A DNA stretch of 50,625 nt from Mesorhizobium plurifarium. GTDB taxonomy: Bacteria > Pseudomonadota > Alphaproteobacteria > Rhizobiales > Rhizobiaceae. Of this stretch, positions 1 through 8,778 are shown one piece after another. Made by a program: the position numbers and the translations under genes. The stretch's first letter is position 1. Every line of letters starts with the position of its first letter. The notes under the pieces are model-generated. The model saw nothing but the letters and a program-made list of their open reading frames with translations, did no database searches and had not been told where the DNA came from. The stretch lies in contig CCNB01000045.1 in assembly GCA_000824785.1 (NCBI GenBank), positions 300,428-351,052 of the forward strand, read 5' to 3'.

Positions 1-146
1 AGGATCCATGCCGTGACTTGGAAGCGCCGCGGCGGTCCCGAAATTCTGCACCGTTGCACACTTCGGTCCAGGTAACGGAATGGATTCCAGGGTCTGCGCG
101 ACGCCGCTTCGCCCAGGAATGACGAGGTTGGGATGCTTTGGCAATC

Positions 147-190
147 CGCAACGGTTGCGCTGATTTTCACCGAAACGCGCAGTGAAAATC
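147..190. repeat. Inverted repeats in the 205-bp stretch beside the AbrB gene
   Basis: Bases 1-205 hold no recognisable gene. Two inverted repeats are visible: CGCAAC-G-GTTGCG at 147-159, and GATTTTCAC (162-170) pairing with GTGAAAATC (182-190) across an 11-base loop. The second lies just past the stop codon of the minus-strand AbrB-like gene and could fold in its transcript, but no T-run follows, so a terminator function is not claimed. The remainder resembles rhizobial intergenic repeat DNA. Confidence 0.5.
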
Positions 191-205
191 GTCTCTGCCG
201 GGCCT

Positions 206-439
206 CTATTTTGCTAGCTTGCGCAGTGCAGCTTCGTATTTGTCCATGACAACGCGAGCCGCGTCCATTTGCCGTTGGTGGTTGTCGTGGCGGATTGGCC
301 TTAGAATGAGGCCATCGTCGGTTTCGATGATCTGGAGCTCATCGCCAACTTGAAGGTCCAAGCTGTCAAGCATTTCGCGTGGCAGCAGCAGGGCCCCCGA
401 TCCGTCCTCAAGCCCGTGGATGGTTGTCTTGAACATCAT
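206..439 (-). CDS. AbrB/MazE-type (SpoVT-AbrB fold) antitoxin-like DNA-binding protein, orphan
   Basis: A small protein of about 77 residues with the swapped-hairpin AbrB layout: an N-terminal strand pair, a 'LLLPREMLDSLDL' segment, then 'VGDELQI' and 'DGLILRP'. Proteins of this type are DNA-binding antitoxins that also repress their own operon. The start chosen gives MMFKTTIHG, which fits the family; the frame stays open upstream to a TTG at 484 that has a GAGGG nearby and would give 92 residues. It lies about 57 bp behind scpA on the same strand. No toxin gene follows in the 205 bp available downstream, where a Doc or PIN partner would normally abut. It is therefore either an orphan antitoxin or a stand-alone regulator. 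Confidence 0.75.
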   Translation of the reverse strand: MMFKTTIHGLEDGSGALLLPREMLDSLDLQVGDELQIIETDDGLILRPIRHDNHQRQMDAARVVMDKYEAALRKLAK

Positions 440-496
440 CGCGCCATGGTTGTGTCTATTTCCATGGAACAACCTTTCGGCCAAATCAGCAAGCCC

Positions 497-2620
497 TCAC
501 TGATCGGCCAGCAACCGATCCATCAGCCGGTTCGCCGCTTCCGGTATAACGGTCCCTGGCGGGAAGATCTCGGCAGCACCCGCCGCAAGCACCGCGTCAT
601 AGTCCTGCGGCGGGATAACGCCGCCGGCGACGATCAGCATGTCGCCATGGCCGAGCTTCCTCAGCGCTTCCTTGAGCTCGGGGATCAGGGTCAAGTGCCC
701 GGCGGCCAAGGAGGAGGCGCCGATGATGTCGACGTCGTGCTGCACCGCGAGCTTCGCGATCTCGTCCGGCGTCTGGAACATCGGCCCGACGGTGACATCG
801 AAGCCAAGATCGGCAAAGGCGCTGGCGATCACCTTCTGGCCGCGGTCGTGGCCGTCCTGGCCCATCTTGGCGACCAGGATGCGCGGCTTGCCGCCGGATT
901 TCTTCTCGAACGCTTTGATCTTCTCCTGCAGCGGGTCGAGCGCCGGGTTGTCGCCGAGCGCGTCCCGGTAGACGCCGGAGATCGTCTGCACCGCCGCCGT
1001 GTGGCGGCCGAACACTTTTTCCAGCGCCAGCGAAATCTCGCCCACGGTCGCGTTGGCGCGCGCCGCGCGGATCGCGAATTCGAGTAGGTTCTCGTCGCCC
1101 TCGGCCGCGCGGGTCAGCGCCGCCAGCGCATCCTCCAGCGCCGCGACGTCGCGCGTGCCCTTGAGCCGCTGCAGCTTCGCCAATTGCCTAGCCTTCACCT
1201 CGGCATTGTCGATCTTCAGCACATCGACTTCGATATCCGTCTGCGGCCGGTGCGCATTGACGCCGACCAGAATTTGCTCGCCCGAATCGATGCGGGCCTG
1301 GGTGCGGGCCGCCGCTTCCTCGATGCGTAGCTTGGGAATGCCTTTTTCGATCGCGGCCGCCATGCCGCCGAGGTTTTCGACCTCCTCGATATGGGAGAGC
1401 GCTCGCGCCGCCAGATCATGCGTCAGCCGCTCGACATAGGCCGAGCCGCCCCACGGGTCGATCATGCGCGTGGTGCCGGATTCCTTCTGCAGGATGAGCT
1501 GCGTGTTGCGGGCGATCCGCGCCGAATGGTCGGTCGGCAGCGCCATCGCCTCGTCGAAGGAATTGGTGTGCAGCGACTGGGTGTGCCCCTGCGTCGCCGC
1601 CATCGCCTCGATCATGGTTCGGGTGATGTTGTTATATGGGTCCTGCGCCGTCAGTGACCATCCGGAGGTCTGGCAATGGGTGCGCAGCGACAGCGAGCGC
1701 TCGTCCTTCGGCGCGAAATTCTTCTTCATCAGGCTCGACCACAAGAGCCGCGCGGCCCTGAGCTTGGCGACCTCCATGAAGAAGTTCATGCCGATCGCCC
1801 AGAAGAAGGAGAGCCTTGGCGCGAAGCGGTCGATGTCGAGACCGGCGGCAACGCCCGCGCGCGCGTATTCGATGCCGTCGGCGATCGTGTAGGCGAGCTC
1901 GAGGTCGGCCGTCGCGCCGGCTTCCTGCATGTGATAGCCGGAGATCGAGATCGAGTTGAACTTCGGCATGTTGTGCGAGGTGTAGGCAAAAATGTCCGAC
2001 ACGATCCGCATCGAAGGCTTCGGAGGGTAGATGTAGGTGTTGCGGACCATGAACTCCTTCAGAATGTCGTTCTGAATGGTCCCGGCCAGATCCTTCTGCG
2101 CGACGCCCTGTTCCTCCGCCGCCACGATGTACAAGGCCATGATCGGCAGCACGGCGCCGTTCATGGTCATCGACACGGTCATCTCGTTGAGCGGAATGCC
2201 GTCGAACAGCTGCCGCATGTCGAGAATGGAATCGATCGCCACGCCCGCCATGCCGACATCGCCGGCGACGCGTGGATGGTCACTGTCATAACCGCGATGC
2301 GTGGCGAGATCGAAGGCGACCGACAGGCCTTTCTGGCCTGCCGCGAGGTTACGCCGGTAGAAGGCGTTGGATTCCTCGGCCGTCGAGAAGCCGGCATATT
2401 GCCGGATTGTCCAGGGCTGCTGGACATACATTGTGGGGTAGGGCCCGCGCACGAAAGGCGGCATGCCCGGATAGGTGTCGAGATTGGCGAGCCCCTTGAG
2501 GTCACCCTGCGTGTAAAGATGTTTTACGGCGATGCCTTCCGGCGTCATCCGCTGGCCTTTGAGCTCGACCGGCGCGCGACGCGGCGCCGACCAGCCGATC
2601 TGGCTGAAATCCGGGATCAT
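497..2620 (-). CDS. scpA: Methylmalonyl-CoA mutase, large (catalytic) subunit
   Basis: Adenosylcobalamin-dependent isomerase that interconverts (R)-methylmalonyl-CoA and succinyl-CoA, the last step in propionyl-CoA use and in breakdown of branched-chain amino acids and odd-chain acids; cytosolic. At 707 residues it is the length of the full mutase chain. The N-terminal two thirds is the substrate-binding TIM barrel. The C-terminal B12-binding domain carries the diagnostic DGHDRG at residues 589-594, with His591 as the lower axial cobalt ligand, followed by 'GASSLAAGH' and the glycine-rich 'IVAGGVIPP'. It overlaps the upstream mutA gene by 4 bp (ATGA), indicating translational coupling. No cobalamin riboswitch was seen before the operon. 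The orthologue in Sinorhizobium is known as bhbA. Confidence 0.97.
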   Translation of the reverse strand: MIPDFSQIGWSAPRRAPVELKGQRMTPEGIAVKHLYTQGDLKGLANLDTYPGMPPFVRGPYPTMYVQQPWTIRQYAGFSTAEESNAFYRRNLAAGQKGLSVAFDLATHRGYDSDHPRVAGDVGMAGVAIDSILDMRQLFDGIPLNEMTVSMTMNGAVLPIMALYIVAAEEQGVAQKDLAGTIQNDILKEFMVRNTYIYPPKPSMRIVSDIFAYTSHNMPKFNSISISGYHMQEAGATADLELAYTIADGIEYARAGVAAGLDIDRFAPRLSFFWAIGMNFFMEVAKLRAARLLWSSLMKKNFAPKDERSLSLRTHCQTSGWSLTAQDPYNNITRTMIEAMAATQGHTQSLHTNSFDEAMALPTDHSARIARNTQLILQKESGTTRMIDPWGGSAYVERLTHDLAARALSHIEEVENLGGMAAAIEKGIPKLRIEEAAARTQARIDSGEQILVGVNAHRPQTDIEVDVLKIDNAEVKARQLAKLQRLKGTRDVAALEDALAALTRAAEGDENLLEFAIRAARANATVGEISLALEKVFGRHTAAVQTISGVYRDALGDNPALDPLQEKIKAFEKKSGGKPRILVAKMGQDGHDRGQKVIASAFADLGFDVTVGPMFQTPDEIAKLAVQHDVDIIGASSLAAGHLTLIPELKEALRKLGHGDMLIVAGGVIPPQDYDAVLAAGAAEIFPPGTVIPEAANRLMDRLLADQ

Positions 2621-4059
2621 GATCCGGCTCCGATCGACTGGTCGATGCGCACCGGAAACAGCGGCTCGCAGGTCGCGACGCCTTCGGTCAGGGCTGGGCG
2701 CCGCTCCTGCGGCAGCGTCTCGACCGGGCGTTCCGTGCCGACGCGGTAAAGCGTTGTTCCGACAATGCCGCGTTCGCCCGACCGGTAGGCGCCGTTGCGC
2801 TTGGCTGCGGCAGTCTGGACCCGATTCTGGATATAGCCCTGCTGCAGGCTGGCGAGCACGCCGCCCTCGGCCTCGATGCGCTGGAATTCCGCCCAGGCGG
2901 CGGCGCAGAGGTCGTTCGTCAGCGCTTCGACCGCGCCCGAGCCGCTCGCCGGATCGGCGACATGGCCGATATGGCTCTCCTCGGCCATGATGAGCTGCGC
3001 GTTGCGGGCGATACGGCGGGCAAAGCCCGCTGGCAGCCCATGCGCGATCGTGTGCGGCAGGATCGAGATCGAATCGGCGCCGCCGGCCGCCGCCGCGAAG
3101 GCGGCGATCGCCGTGCGCAGGATGTTGGTCTCCGGGTCCGCCATGGTCATCATGCGGTAGGAGGTCTCGGCATGGATGCTGGCGGTCGAGGCCGGGATCG
3201 AGCAGGCTTCCTGGATGCGCGCCCAGAGCTTGCGCAACGCCCGCACCTTGGCCATCGACAGGAACTGGTCCTGGTCGACGCTGAGGGCGAAGCCGATATG
3301 GGGCGCCGCATAGACCAGAGGCTGGCGCGCCTTCTCGAACATCCTGAGATAGGACACGACAGAGGCCATCATCGTGCCGAGCTCCTGCGCCTCGGTGGCG
3401 CCGGCATTGTGGAAGACGCGCCCGTCGGCCTCGAGCAGCACGCCCGGCACACCCATCGAGAAGAAATGCGCCAGCGACTGCGGCATCGATTCCTGCAGCG
3501 CCTCGATCGAGGTGCGCAACCGCCCGGTTCCGGCGAAGATCGCCGCCGGGTCGATGCCGAAGGAGAGGTTGAGCTTGGTCGGGTCGGAGCGGCGTTTGCT
3601 CAGGAAAGCGAGCAGCCAGTCGGCCACGGCGCGGCTCCAGGGATGCGCGTCTATGCGCACCTGCACGCGGTTGAGCGGCACGCCGTCGAGCACCCTTTCC
3701 AGCGCTTCCGCGGTGCGCGGCAGGCCGTAGCCGAAGGCATTCGGCGCGCCCTCGAAGACAAGCGACAGGCCGGTGGCGCCTTGGGCGATGTCTTCCAGGG
3801 CCTGAGCGCTGGCCCGGGCGATGTCCGGGTTGTCGACACGCTGGCTGACGATCCAGGGCGCGGTCGGATTTGTGCGCGGCAACGGCTCGGCGGCCGTCGA
3901 GCGTTGGCTAAGCGGTTCGATTCGGATCCCGTCATCGGTGTGGGAGACAAGCTTTTCCTCGAAGGAACCGCCGGCAAGCGCCTTTTCCGCCAGCGCCTGC
4001 CAACGCTTGGCATCCGGGTTCGGAAGGTCGACATCCCTGGTCAAGGCGCCGGCGCCCAT
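2617..4059 (-). CDS. mutA: Methylmalonyl-CoA mutase, small subunit
   Basis: Non-catalytic partner of the methylmalonyl-CoA mutase heterodimer. The 480-residue protein shares the mutase barrel fold (for example 'YAAPHIGFALSVDQDQF', 'HAETSYRMMTMADPETN' and 'HTIAHGLPAGFARRIARN') but stops where the large subunit continues into its B12 domain: no DxHxxG motif is present, as expected for a small subunit. It is the first gene of a two-gene operon and overlaps scpA by 4 bp. The start at 4059 is supported by a GAGGAGA ribosome-binding site six bases upstream. The 253 bp between it and the divergent ATPase gene must hold its promoter. Confidence 0.93.
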   Translation of the reverse strand: MGAGALTRDVDLPNPDAKRWQALAEKALAGGSFEEKLVSHTDDGIRIEPLSQRSTAAEPLPRTNPTAPWIVSQRVDNPDIARASAQALEDIAQGATGLSLVFEGAPNAFGYGLPRTAEALERVLDGVPLNRVQVRIDAHPWSRAVADWLLAFLSKRRSDPTKLNLSFGIDPAAIFAGTGRLRTSIEALQESMPQSLAHFFSMGVPGVLLEADGRVFHNAGATEAQELGTMMASVVSYLRMFEKARQPLVYAAPHIGFALSVDQDQFLSMAKVRALRKLWARIQEACSIPASTASIHAETSYRMMTMADPETNILRTAIAAFAAAAGGADSISILPHTIAHGLPAGFARRIARNAQLIMAEESHIGHVADPASGSGAVEALTNDLCAAAWAEFQRIEAEGGVLASLQQGYIQNRVQTAAAKRNGAYRSGERGIVGTTLYRVGTERPVETLPQERRPALTEGVATCEPLFPVRIDQSIGAGS

Positions 4060-4312
4060 CGCTCTCCTCGCTTATCGGCCGCATCAGCCGGTCCAGCCAA
4101 TCTAAGGTCAGGAACCGGATATCACAATGCGTCATCCGGCCGGGTTCTCTCGCGGCCAGCCAATCGATTGCCAAACAAGCGCGGACTCCGCAAGCGCCAA
4201 GAGCCAAATTCGGGTGTGCCGCAAAATCGATACTGGGCATTGCCGCATGCGACGAGCGTTACTATACCTCCGGGTGAGGCCCTTTGAGCGGAACAGATTG
4301 CGGAGACCGGAT

Positions 4313-5836
4313 ATGGTTGACGAGACCAGCATCTTCATCGGCGCCAGCCGCAAGCCCGACGATTCCTATCAGCGCGCGGAGGAGCTGCTGCTGCGCTACG
4401 GCAATCGCCACGGCCTTGTCACCGGGGCTACGGGCACCGGCAAGACGGTCAGCCTGCAGGTCCTGGCCGAGGGCTTTTCGAACGCCGGCGTGCCCGTCTT
4501 TTGCGCCGACATCAAGGGCGACCTTTCCGGCATATCCATGATGGGCGAGGCCAAGGATTTCCTGGTCAAGCGCGCCGAGCAGGTGAAGCTCGATCCTTAC
4601 CAGTTCCAGGAATTCCCGGTCATCTTCTGGGACCTGTTCGGCGAGCAGGGCCACCCGATCCGCGCCACCATCTCCGAGATGGGACCGCTGCTGATGTCGC
4701 GGCTGATGAACCTCACGGAAGCGCAGGAGGGCGTCATGAACATCGCCTTCCGCATCGCCGACGAAGAGGGCCTTCTGCTGCTCGATCTCAAGGACCTGCA
4801 GGCGCTGCTCGCCAACATGGCCGAGCGCTCCGACCAGCTCAGCGCGCGCTATGGCAATGTCACCAAACCCTCCGTCGGCGCCATCCAGCGCACGCTCCTG
4901 GTGCTCGAGAGCCAAGGCGCCGCGAACTTCTTCGGCGAGCCGGCGCTGCGCATCGCCGATCTGATGCGCACGACGCGAGACGGCCGCGGCGCGATCAGCG
5001 TGCTCGCCGCCGACAAATTGATGATGAATCCCAGGCTCTACGCCACCTTCCTGCTCTGGCTGATGTCTGAGCTGTTTGAGGAACTGCCCGAGGTCGGCGA
5101 TCTCGACAGGCCGAAGCTGGTGTTCTTCTTCGACGAGGCGCATCTTTTGTTCGAGGACGCGCCGAAGGTGCTGATCGACCGCGTCGAGCAGGTGGTGCGG
5201 CTGATCCGTTCCAAGGGCGTCGGCGTCTATTTCGTCACCCAGAACCCGCTGGATATTCCCGAAAAGGTGCTGGCCCAGCTCGGCAACCGCGTCCAGCACG
5301 CGCTGCGCGCCTATACGCCGCGCGAACAGCAGGCGGTGCGCACCGCGGCCGAGACCTTCCGGCCCAATCCCGATTTCGATTGCGCCACCGCCATCACCCA
5401 GCTCGCCACCGGCGAGGCGCTGGTCTCGATGCTGGAGGACAAGGGCGTGCCGGCCATGGTCCAGCGCACGCTGATCCGCCCGCCATCGTCGCGGCTCGGA
5501 CCGATCACGCCCGACGAGCGCCGCAAGATCATCGCCGAGAGCCCGGTCGCCGGCCAGTACGACGAGGCTGTCGATCGCGAATCGGCCTTCGAGATACTGC
5601 GGAAGAAGACCAAGGAGGCGCAGGACGCCGAAGCGCAGGCAAAGCAGCAGAACAGCGGCGGCTCGCGCTGGACCATTCCCGGGTTCGACGATGTTTTGGG
5701 AACCGGCAATCGGCGGTCCTCCAACCGCCAGACGGTCGCCGAAGCGGCCATCAAGTCAGTGGTGCGCTCGGTCGGCTCCTCCGTCGGCCGCGCGATCGTG
5801 CGTGGCATATTGGGGAGCCTGGCCAAGGGACGGTGA
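4313..5836 (+). CDS. HerA-like/DUF853 ATPase (YjgR family)
   Basis: A predicted P-loop ATPase of the HerA/VirB4-like superfamily, 507 residues, close to the length of E. coli YjgR. The Walker A motif GATGTGKT is at residues 38-45, and the Walker B motif lies in 'LVFFFDEAHLLF', giving a DEAH-type signature. Further family landmarks are 'CADIKGDLSGI' just after the P-loop and 'GVYFVTQNPLDIPEKVLAQLGNR', an arginine-finger-like region. The C-terminus has a charged linker and a small Gly/Ser/Arg-rich tail. The frame is open further upstream to 4127, but MVDETSIFIG at 4313 matches the family start. The physiological role of this family is not settled; a DNA translocase or helicase is inferred from the fold. 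Confidence 0.88.
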   Translation: MVDETSIFIGASRKPDDSYQRAEELLLRYGNRHGLVTGATGTGKTVSLQVLAEGFSNAGVPVFCADIKGDLSGISMMGEAKDFLVKRAEQVKLDPYQFQEFPVIFWDLFGEQGHPIRATISEMGPLLMSRLMNLTEAQEGVMNIAFRIADEEGLLLLDLKDLQALLANMAERSDQLSARYGNVTKPSVGAIQRTLLVLESQGAANFFGEPALRIADLMRTTRDGRGAISVLAADKLMMNPRLYATFLLWLMSELFEELPEVGDLDRPKLVFFFDEAHLLFEDAPKVLIDRVEQVVRLIRSKGVGVYFVTQNPLDIPEKVLAQLGNRVQHALRAYTPREQQAVRTAAETFRPNPDFDCATAITQLATGEALVSMLEDKGVPAMVQRTLIRPPSSRLGPITPDERRKIIAESPVAGQYDEAVDRESAFEILRKKTKEAQDAEAQAKQQNSGGSRWTIPGFDDVLGTGNRRSSNRQTVAEAAIKSVVRSVGSSVGRAIVRGILGSLAKGR

Positions 5837-5862
5837 CGGCCGTCAGCCAGGCCCCTGAGAGG

Positions 5863-6486
5863 TCACACCGGAATAAGCGGCGCGACCTCGCGATCGGACG
5901 GCCGCTCGCTCGCTGCCAGGCCGGCCAGCACGCCGGCGCGATCGGCCGCGTTGCGGTTCTGGCTCATCTTGCGCTTGCCTTCGAGCTTCGTGATCGGCAT
6001 GCGCAGGCCGACAATGCCTTTCAACTGCGACTGGATGAAATCCGCCGGCGCGTCCGACACGGCCCAGGGTGTGCTACGCTCGCCTTCATGCAGGTTGGTC
6101 AGGCGGGTCACCACGTCGAGCAACCTGCCGGCGTCCTCGAAGAATTCGATCGGCCCATGGGCGTGGACGGCGACGTAGTTCCAGGTCGGCACCACTTTCC
6201 CGGTCTCCTGTTTGGTCTGGTACCAGGCCGGCGTCACATAGGCGTCCGGCCCCATGAACATCGCCAGCCCGTCGCCCAGCACCGGTGCGCGCCATTGCGG
6301 GTTTGCCTTCGCGACATGGCCATAGATCACGCCTTGCTCGCCCTCGTTCTCGTCAAGGAAAAGCGGCAGAGGCGTCGCCAGCGGGCCTTCCGCCGTGGCG
6401 GTGACCAGGATTGCAAGTCGCGCGGCGCGGATCGTGGCCGTCAGGCTCTCATGATCGTCGTCGCGGAACGCGGGCGGTGTGTACAT
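5863..6486 (-). CDS. PaiB-family FMN-binding protein
   Basis: A 207-residue split-barrel flavin-binding protein of the PaiB family. The family signature is visible in the middle: 'PDAYVTPAWYQTK' followed by 'VPTWNYVAVHAHG', together with an N-terminal 'MYTPPAFRDDD' and a C-terminal 'LKGIVGLRMPITKLEGKRKMSQNR'. In Bacillus, PaiB affects transcription of degradative enzymes and sporulation genes, which led to the label 'negative transcriptional regulator', but most members are better regarded as FMN-binding proteins of unknown substrate. It stands alone, converging with the ATPase gene 26 bp away. No helix-turn-helix is evident. Confidence 0.88.
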   Translation of the reverse strand: MYTPPAFRDDDHESLTATIRAARLAILVTATAEGPLATPLPLFLDENEGEQGVIYGHVAKANPQWRAPVLGDGLAMFMGPDAYVTPAWYQTKQETGKVVPTWNYVAVHAHGPIEFFEDAGRLLDVVTRLTNLHEGERSTPWAVSDAPADFIQSQLKGIVGLRMPITKLEGKRKMSQNRNAADRAGVLAGLAASERPSDREVAPLIPV

Positions 6487-6672
6487 GGCTAAACTCCTCG
6501 GGGCATAAAATGCACGAAGTCCGGCCCGCTTAGAACATCCAGTCTTGAAAGTTTTGTGTGGTCCAGCCTGGCTGGAGGCCTGGAGCCTGCCCGGATAACC
6601 GATGTTCGTCCCAGCGCCGGGCCGCGGTGCCGGCCGCCATGCTGGCCAAGCACCGCTGAGAGATCGGGCTCG

Positions 6673-7494
6673 TTAGAAGATCTCGTTGGTGAGCTGCTTC
6701 ACCGGGCCGAGCAGGATCGAGCCTGTGGGCACGCCGTTGTCGATCGGGATCGCCTTGCGCTCCGGCATGTCCTCTTCCGGCGCGCCGATATTGGCCGTCA
6801 CGATGACCGGCGTCTTGGTCGGCACGCGGTCGTAGAGGTCGATGATGTCCTGGTTGATCAGGCGCACGCAGCCCGACGATACCGACTTGCCGATCGACCA
6901 CCATTCGGGCGAGCCGTGCAGGCGGTATAGCGTGTCCTGGTTGCCCTGGAAGAGATAGAGCGCACGCGCCCCGAGCGGGTTCTTCAGGCCGCCCGGCATG
7001 CCGCCATTCTTGGCGCTGTATTGCGTCAGCTCCGGCTGGCGGGCGACCATCTCGTCCGGCGGCGTCCATTTCGGCCATTTCTGCTTCCACTGCACGACCG
7101 CGTCGCCCGACCATTCGAAGCCGGCACGGCCGAGGCCGACGCCGTAGCGGATCGCCTGACCGCCCTCGCGCACCAGATAGAGGAAGTGGCCGGTGGTATC
7201 GACGACGATGGTGCCCGGGCGCTGTCCGGTCGGATCGGGAACGATCTGGCGCAAGAATCTGTGATCGATCTTGTTCACCGGGATGGCCGGCAGGTCGAAG
7301 CCATTATCCGACATCGCGCCATACATCGTCTCGTAGTCGCCGAGCGGCGGCTCGACATAGGTGGGCGGCGGCGGCTGGATGGGAGCAGGGGCCGGACCGG
7401 TGGTGGTGCAGGCGGACACGGCGGCCGAAGCAGCGCCAAGGGCCGTGAAATTGAGGAAGCCACGGCGGCTGATGCGGAAGGAAGCGTCTGACAT
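6673..7494 (-). CDS. L,D-transpeptidase (YkuD domain), exported
   Basis: Peptidoglycan cross-linking enzyme, or an enzyme that anchors proteins to peptidoglycan, acting in the periplasm. The 273-residue protein begins with a twin-arginine signal ('ISRRGFLNF' then an Ala-rich stretch) ending in a possible lipobox VSAC, so it may be a Tat-exported lipoprotein. A Pro-rich linker precedes the YkuD domain. The catalytic motif is complete: His193 in 'RLHGSPEW' and Cys209 in 'SSGCVRL', with the invariant SxGCxR arrangement. A Tat signal with RRGFLNF is common among rhizobial ErfK/YbiS proteins. It appears monocistronic; the 186 bp before the next gene downstream carry no recognised feature. Confidence 0.92.
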   Translation of the reverse strand: MSDASFRISRRGFLNFTALGAASAAVSACTTTGPAPAPIQPPPPTYVEPPLGDYETMYGAMSDNGFDLPAIPVNKIDHRFLRQIVPDPTGQRPGTIVVDTTGHFLYLVREGGQAIRYGVGLGRAGFEWSGDAVVQWKQKWPKWTPPDEMVARQPELTQYSAKNGGMPGGLKNPLGARALYLFQGNQDTLYRLHGSPEWWSIGKSVSSGCVRLINQDIIDLYDRVPTKTPVIVTANIGAPEEDMPERKAIPIDNGVPTGSILLGPVKQLTNEIF

Positions 7495-7637
7495 GGTTGC
7501 CTTTTCTAGGTCTCAATTCGCAAGAAAGCATGAATCCGCGGGCAGGTCGCCGGGGGCATTCATAACAGTCGGCGGCGATAGGCGGTTCCAATTCTGGCCT
7601 GAGGGTGGACAGAAAAAGGCGAAGCTGTGACCGAGCA

Positions 7638-7665
7638 GCCGCTGTTGCGCTGCAGCAACAGCGGC
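7638..7665. other. Perfect 11-bp stem-loop downstream of the AraC gene
   Basis: GCCGCTGTTGC (7638-7648) pairs exactly with GCAACAGCGGC (7655-7665) over a six-base loop, about 20 bp past the stop codon of the minus-strand AraC-type gene. A shorter palindrome, GGCGTC-G-GACGCC, sits at 7663-7675. On the minus strand no T-run follows directly, so this may be a processing or stabilising hairpin or a weak terminator. Confidence 0.45.
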
Positions 7666-7686
7666 GTCGGACGCCTCGCCCTTGCT

Positions 7687-8658
7687 CTATTTTTCCGGCA
7701 GCCCCGCGGTCATCGCCAGATGGCGGACGTCGTTAGGGGCCGTCCCGTAGCGAAGCCTGAACTGGCGGTAGAAGGTGGAAGGCTCGACGAAGCCGGCCTC
7801 GAAGGCGATGTCGGCGATACGCCGCAGGACCTGCCGCCGGTCGATCAGGCAGCTGTGCACATAGGCCAGTCTGAGCTCTGTCAGGTAATCGGAAAAACTG
7901 GTGTTTTCGGCGGCGAACAACTGGCGGATATAACGAGTGCTGATGGCGAACTTACGCGCGACCTGGTCGACGTTCAGCCCCGGTTCATGGAATGCGGTGG
8001 AAAGGTGCTGCTTGATCGCGGCCAGTCGCGCCGCCCTGACACCGGACGACGCGGTATCGTGGCGCGCGCCGAGCGCTAGGACCAGCAAGTCGGTGATATG
8101 CCGGGAAATCAGCGCGGTCAGTGCCGGCGGTGCCGTGTCCGGTGACAGCGACGAAAGGTAGCTGAACAGCAGGCGATGCACCGGATTGCTGCCGTCGATG
8201 TAATCGGGGCGGATGTCATCCAGGTTCCTGACGAAGGGCGTCACCAGCGAACGCTTGAATTGTATCGCCATCGACCAGGTCGAATCTTCGGTGGAAACGG
8301 AAAAACGGCGATCGAGCGCCAGCAGCGCCGGAACCGCTGGCCGGGCCGCGAAATCGCCCAGGCCGGGCATCGAGACGTGGGAACCGCCCCTGTTCCACGA
8401 CAGCATGATGTCGTCGTTGCCGTCATCCATCAATTCGGCCGTCCGTTCCCATGCCATGAGGGAAACCGACCCTTTCGTGCACATCATATCGGGCAGAAGC
8501 ACGGTCGTGCCATCGAACTTGAGCGTGTGGTCACGGTGCGGCGAAACCTCCATCCGCCTCTGGGTGCGCCCGCAAACATCGCGGATGAACGCTTCGCGAT
8601 GCTGGACCGGAACATCATCGAGGCTGAAGGATACGACGTTGTCGGCGCTTGAGAACAC
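7687..8658 (-). CDS. AraC-family transcriptional regulator
   Basis: A 323-residue DNA-binding regulator. Residues from about 225 to the end form the two-helix-turn-helix AraC domain: 'VDQVARKFAISTRYIRQLF' for the first, then 'IADIAFEAGFVEPSTFYRQF' and the usual 'RYGTAPNDVR' close. The N-terminal 200 residues resemble the AraC-binding-like domain of the OxyR/NphR group, which usually senses a small aromatic or organic ligand. The target is unknown. The haloacid dehalogenase gene lies upstream on the same strand 120 bp away and the L,D-transpeptidase downstream, but neither is an obvious regulon partner. Confidence 0.9.
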   Translation of the reverse strand: MFSSADNVVSFSLDDVPVQHREAFIRDVCGRTQRRMEVSPHRDHTLKFDGTTVLLPDMMCTKGSVSLMAWERTAELMDDGNDDIMLSWNRGGSHVSMPGLGDFAARPAVPALLALDRRFSVSTEDSTWSMAIQFKRSLVTPFVRNLDDIRPDYIDGSNPVHRLLFSYLSSLSPDTAPPALTALISRHITDLLVLALGARHDTASSGVRAARLAAIKQHLSTAFHEPGLNVDQVARKFAISTRYIRQLFAAENTSFSDYLTELRLAYVHSCLIDRRQVLRRIADIAFEAGFVEPSTFYRQFRLRYGTAPNDVRHLAMTAGLPEK

Positions 8659-8778
8659 GCACCGTTCCCCCCAGAACTGTTGATCGTCCTATGTATGATA
8701 GGGCCACGTACGATTTGCAACCAAAAGGTGTGTCAGGCGCGTGTGGCTCTGCGTGCAAACCGGCGTCGCCCATGCGTC

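Noticed and set aside
4060..4312. Possible cobalamin riboswitch before the mutase operon
   Set aside because: No B12-box-like conserved core was recognised in this interval on the minus strand.
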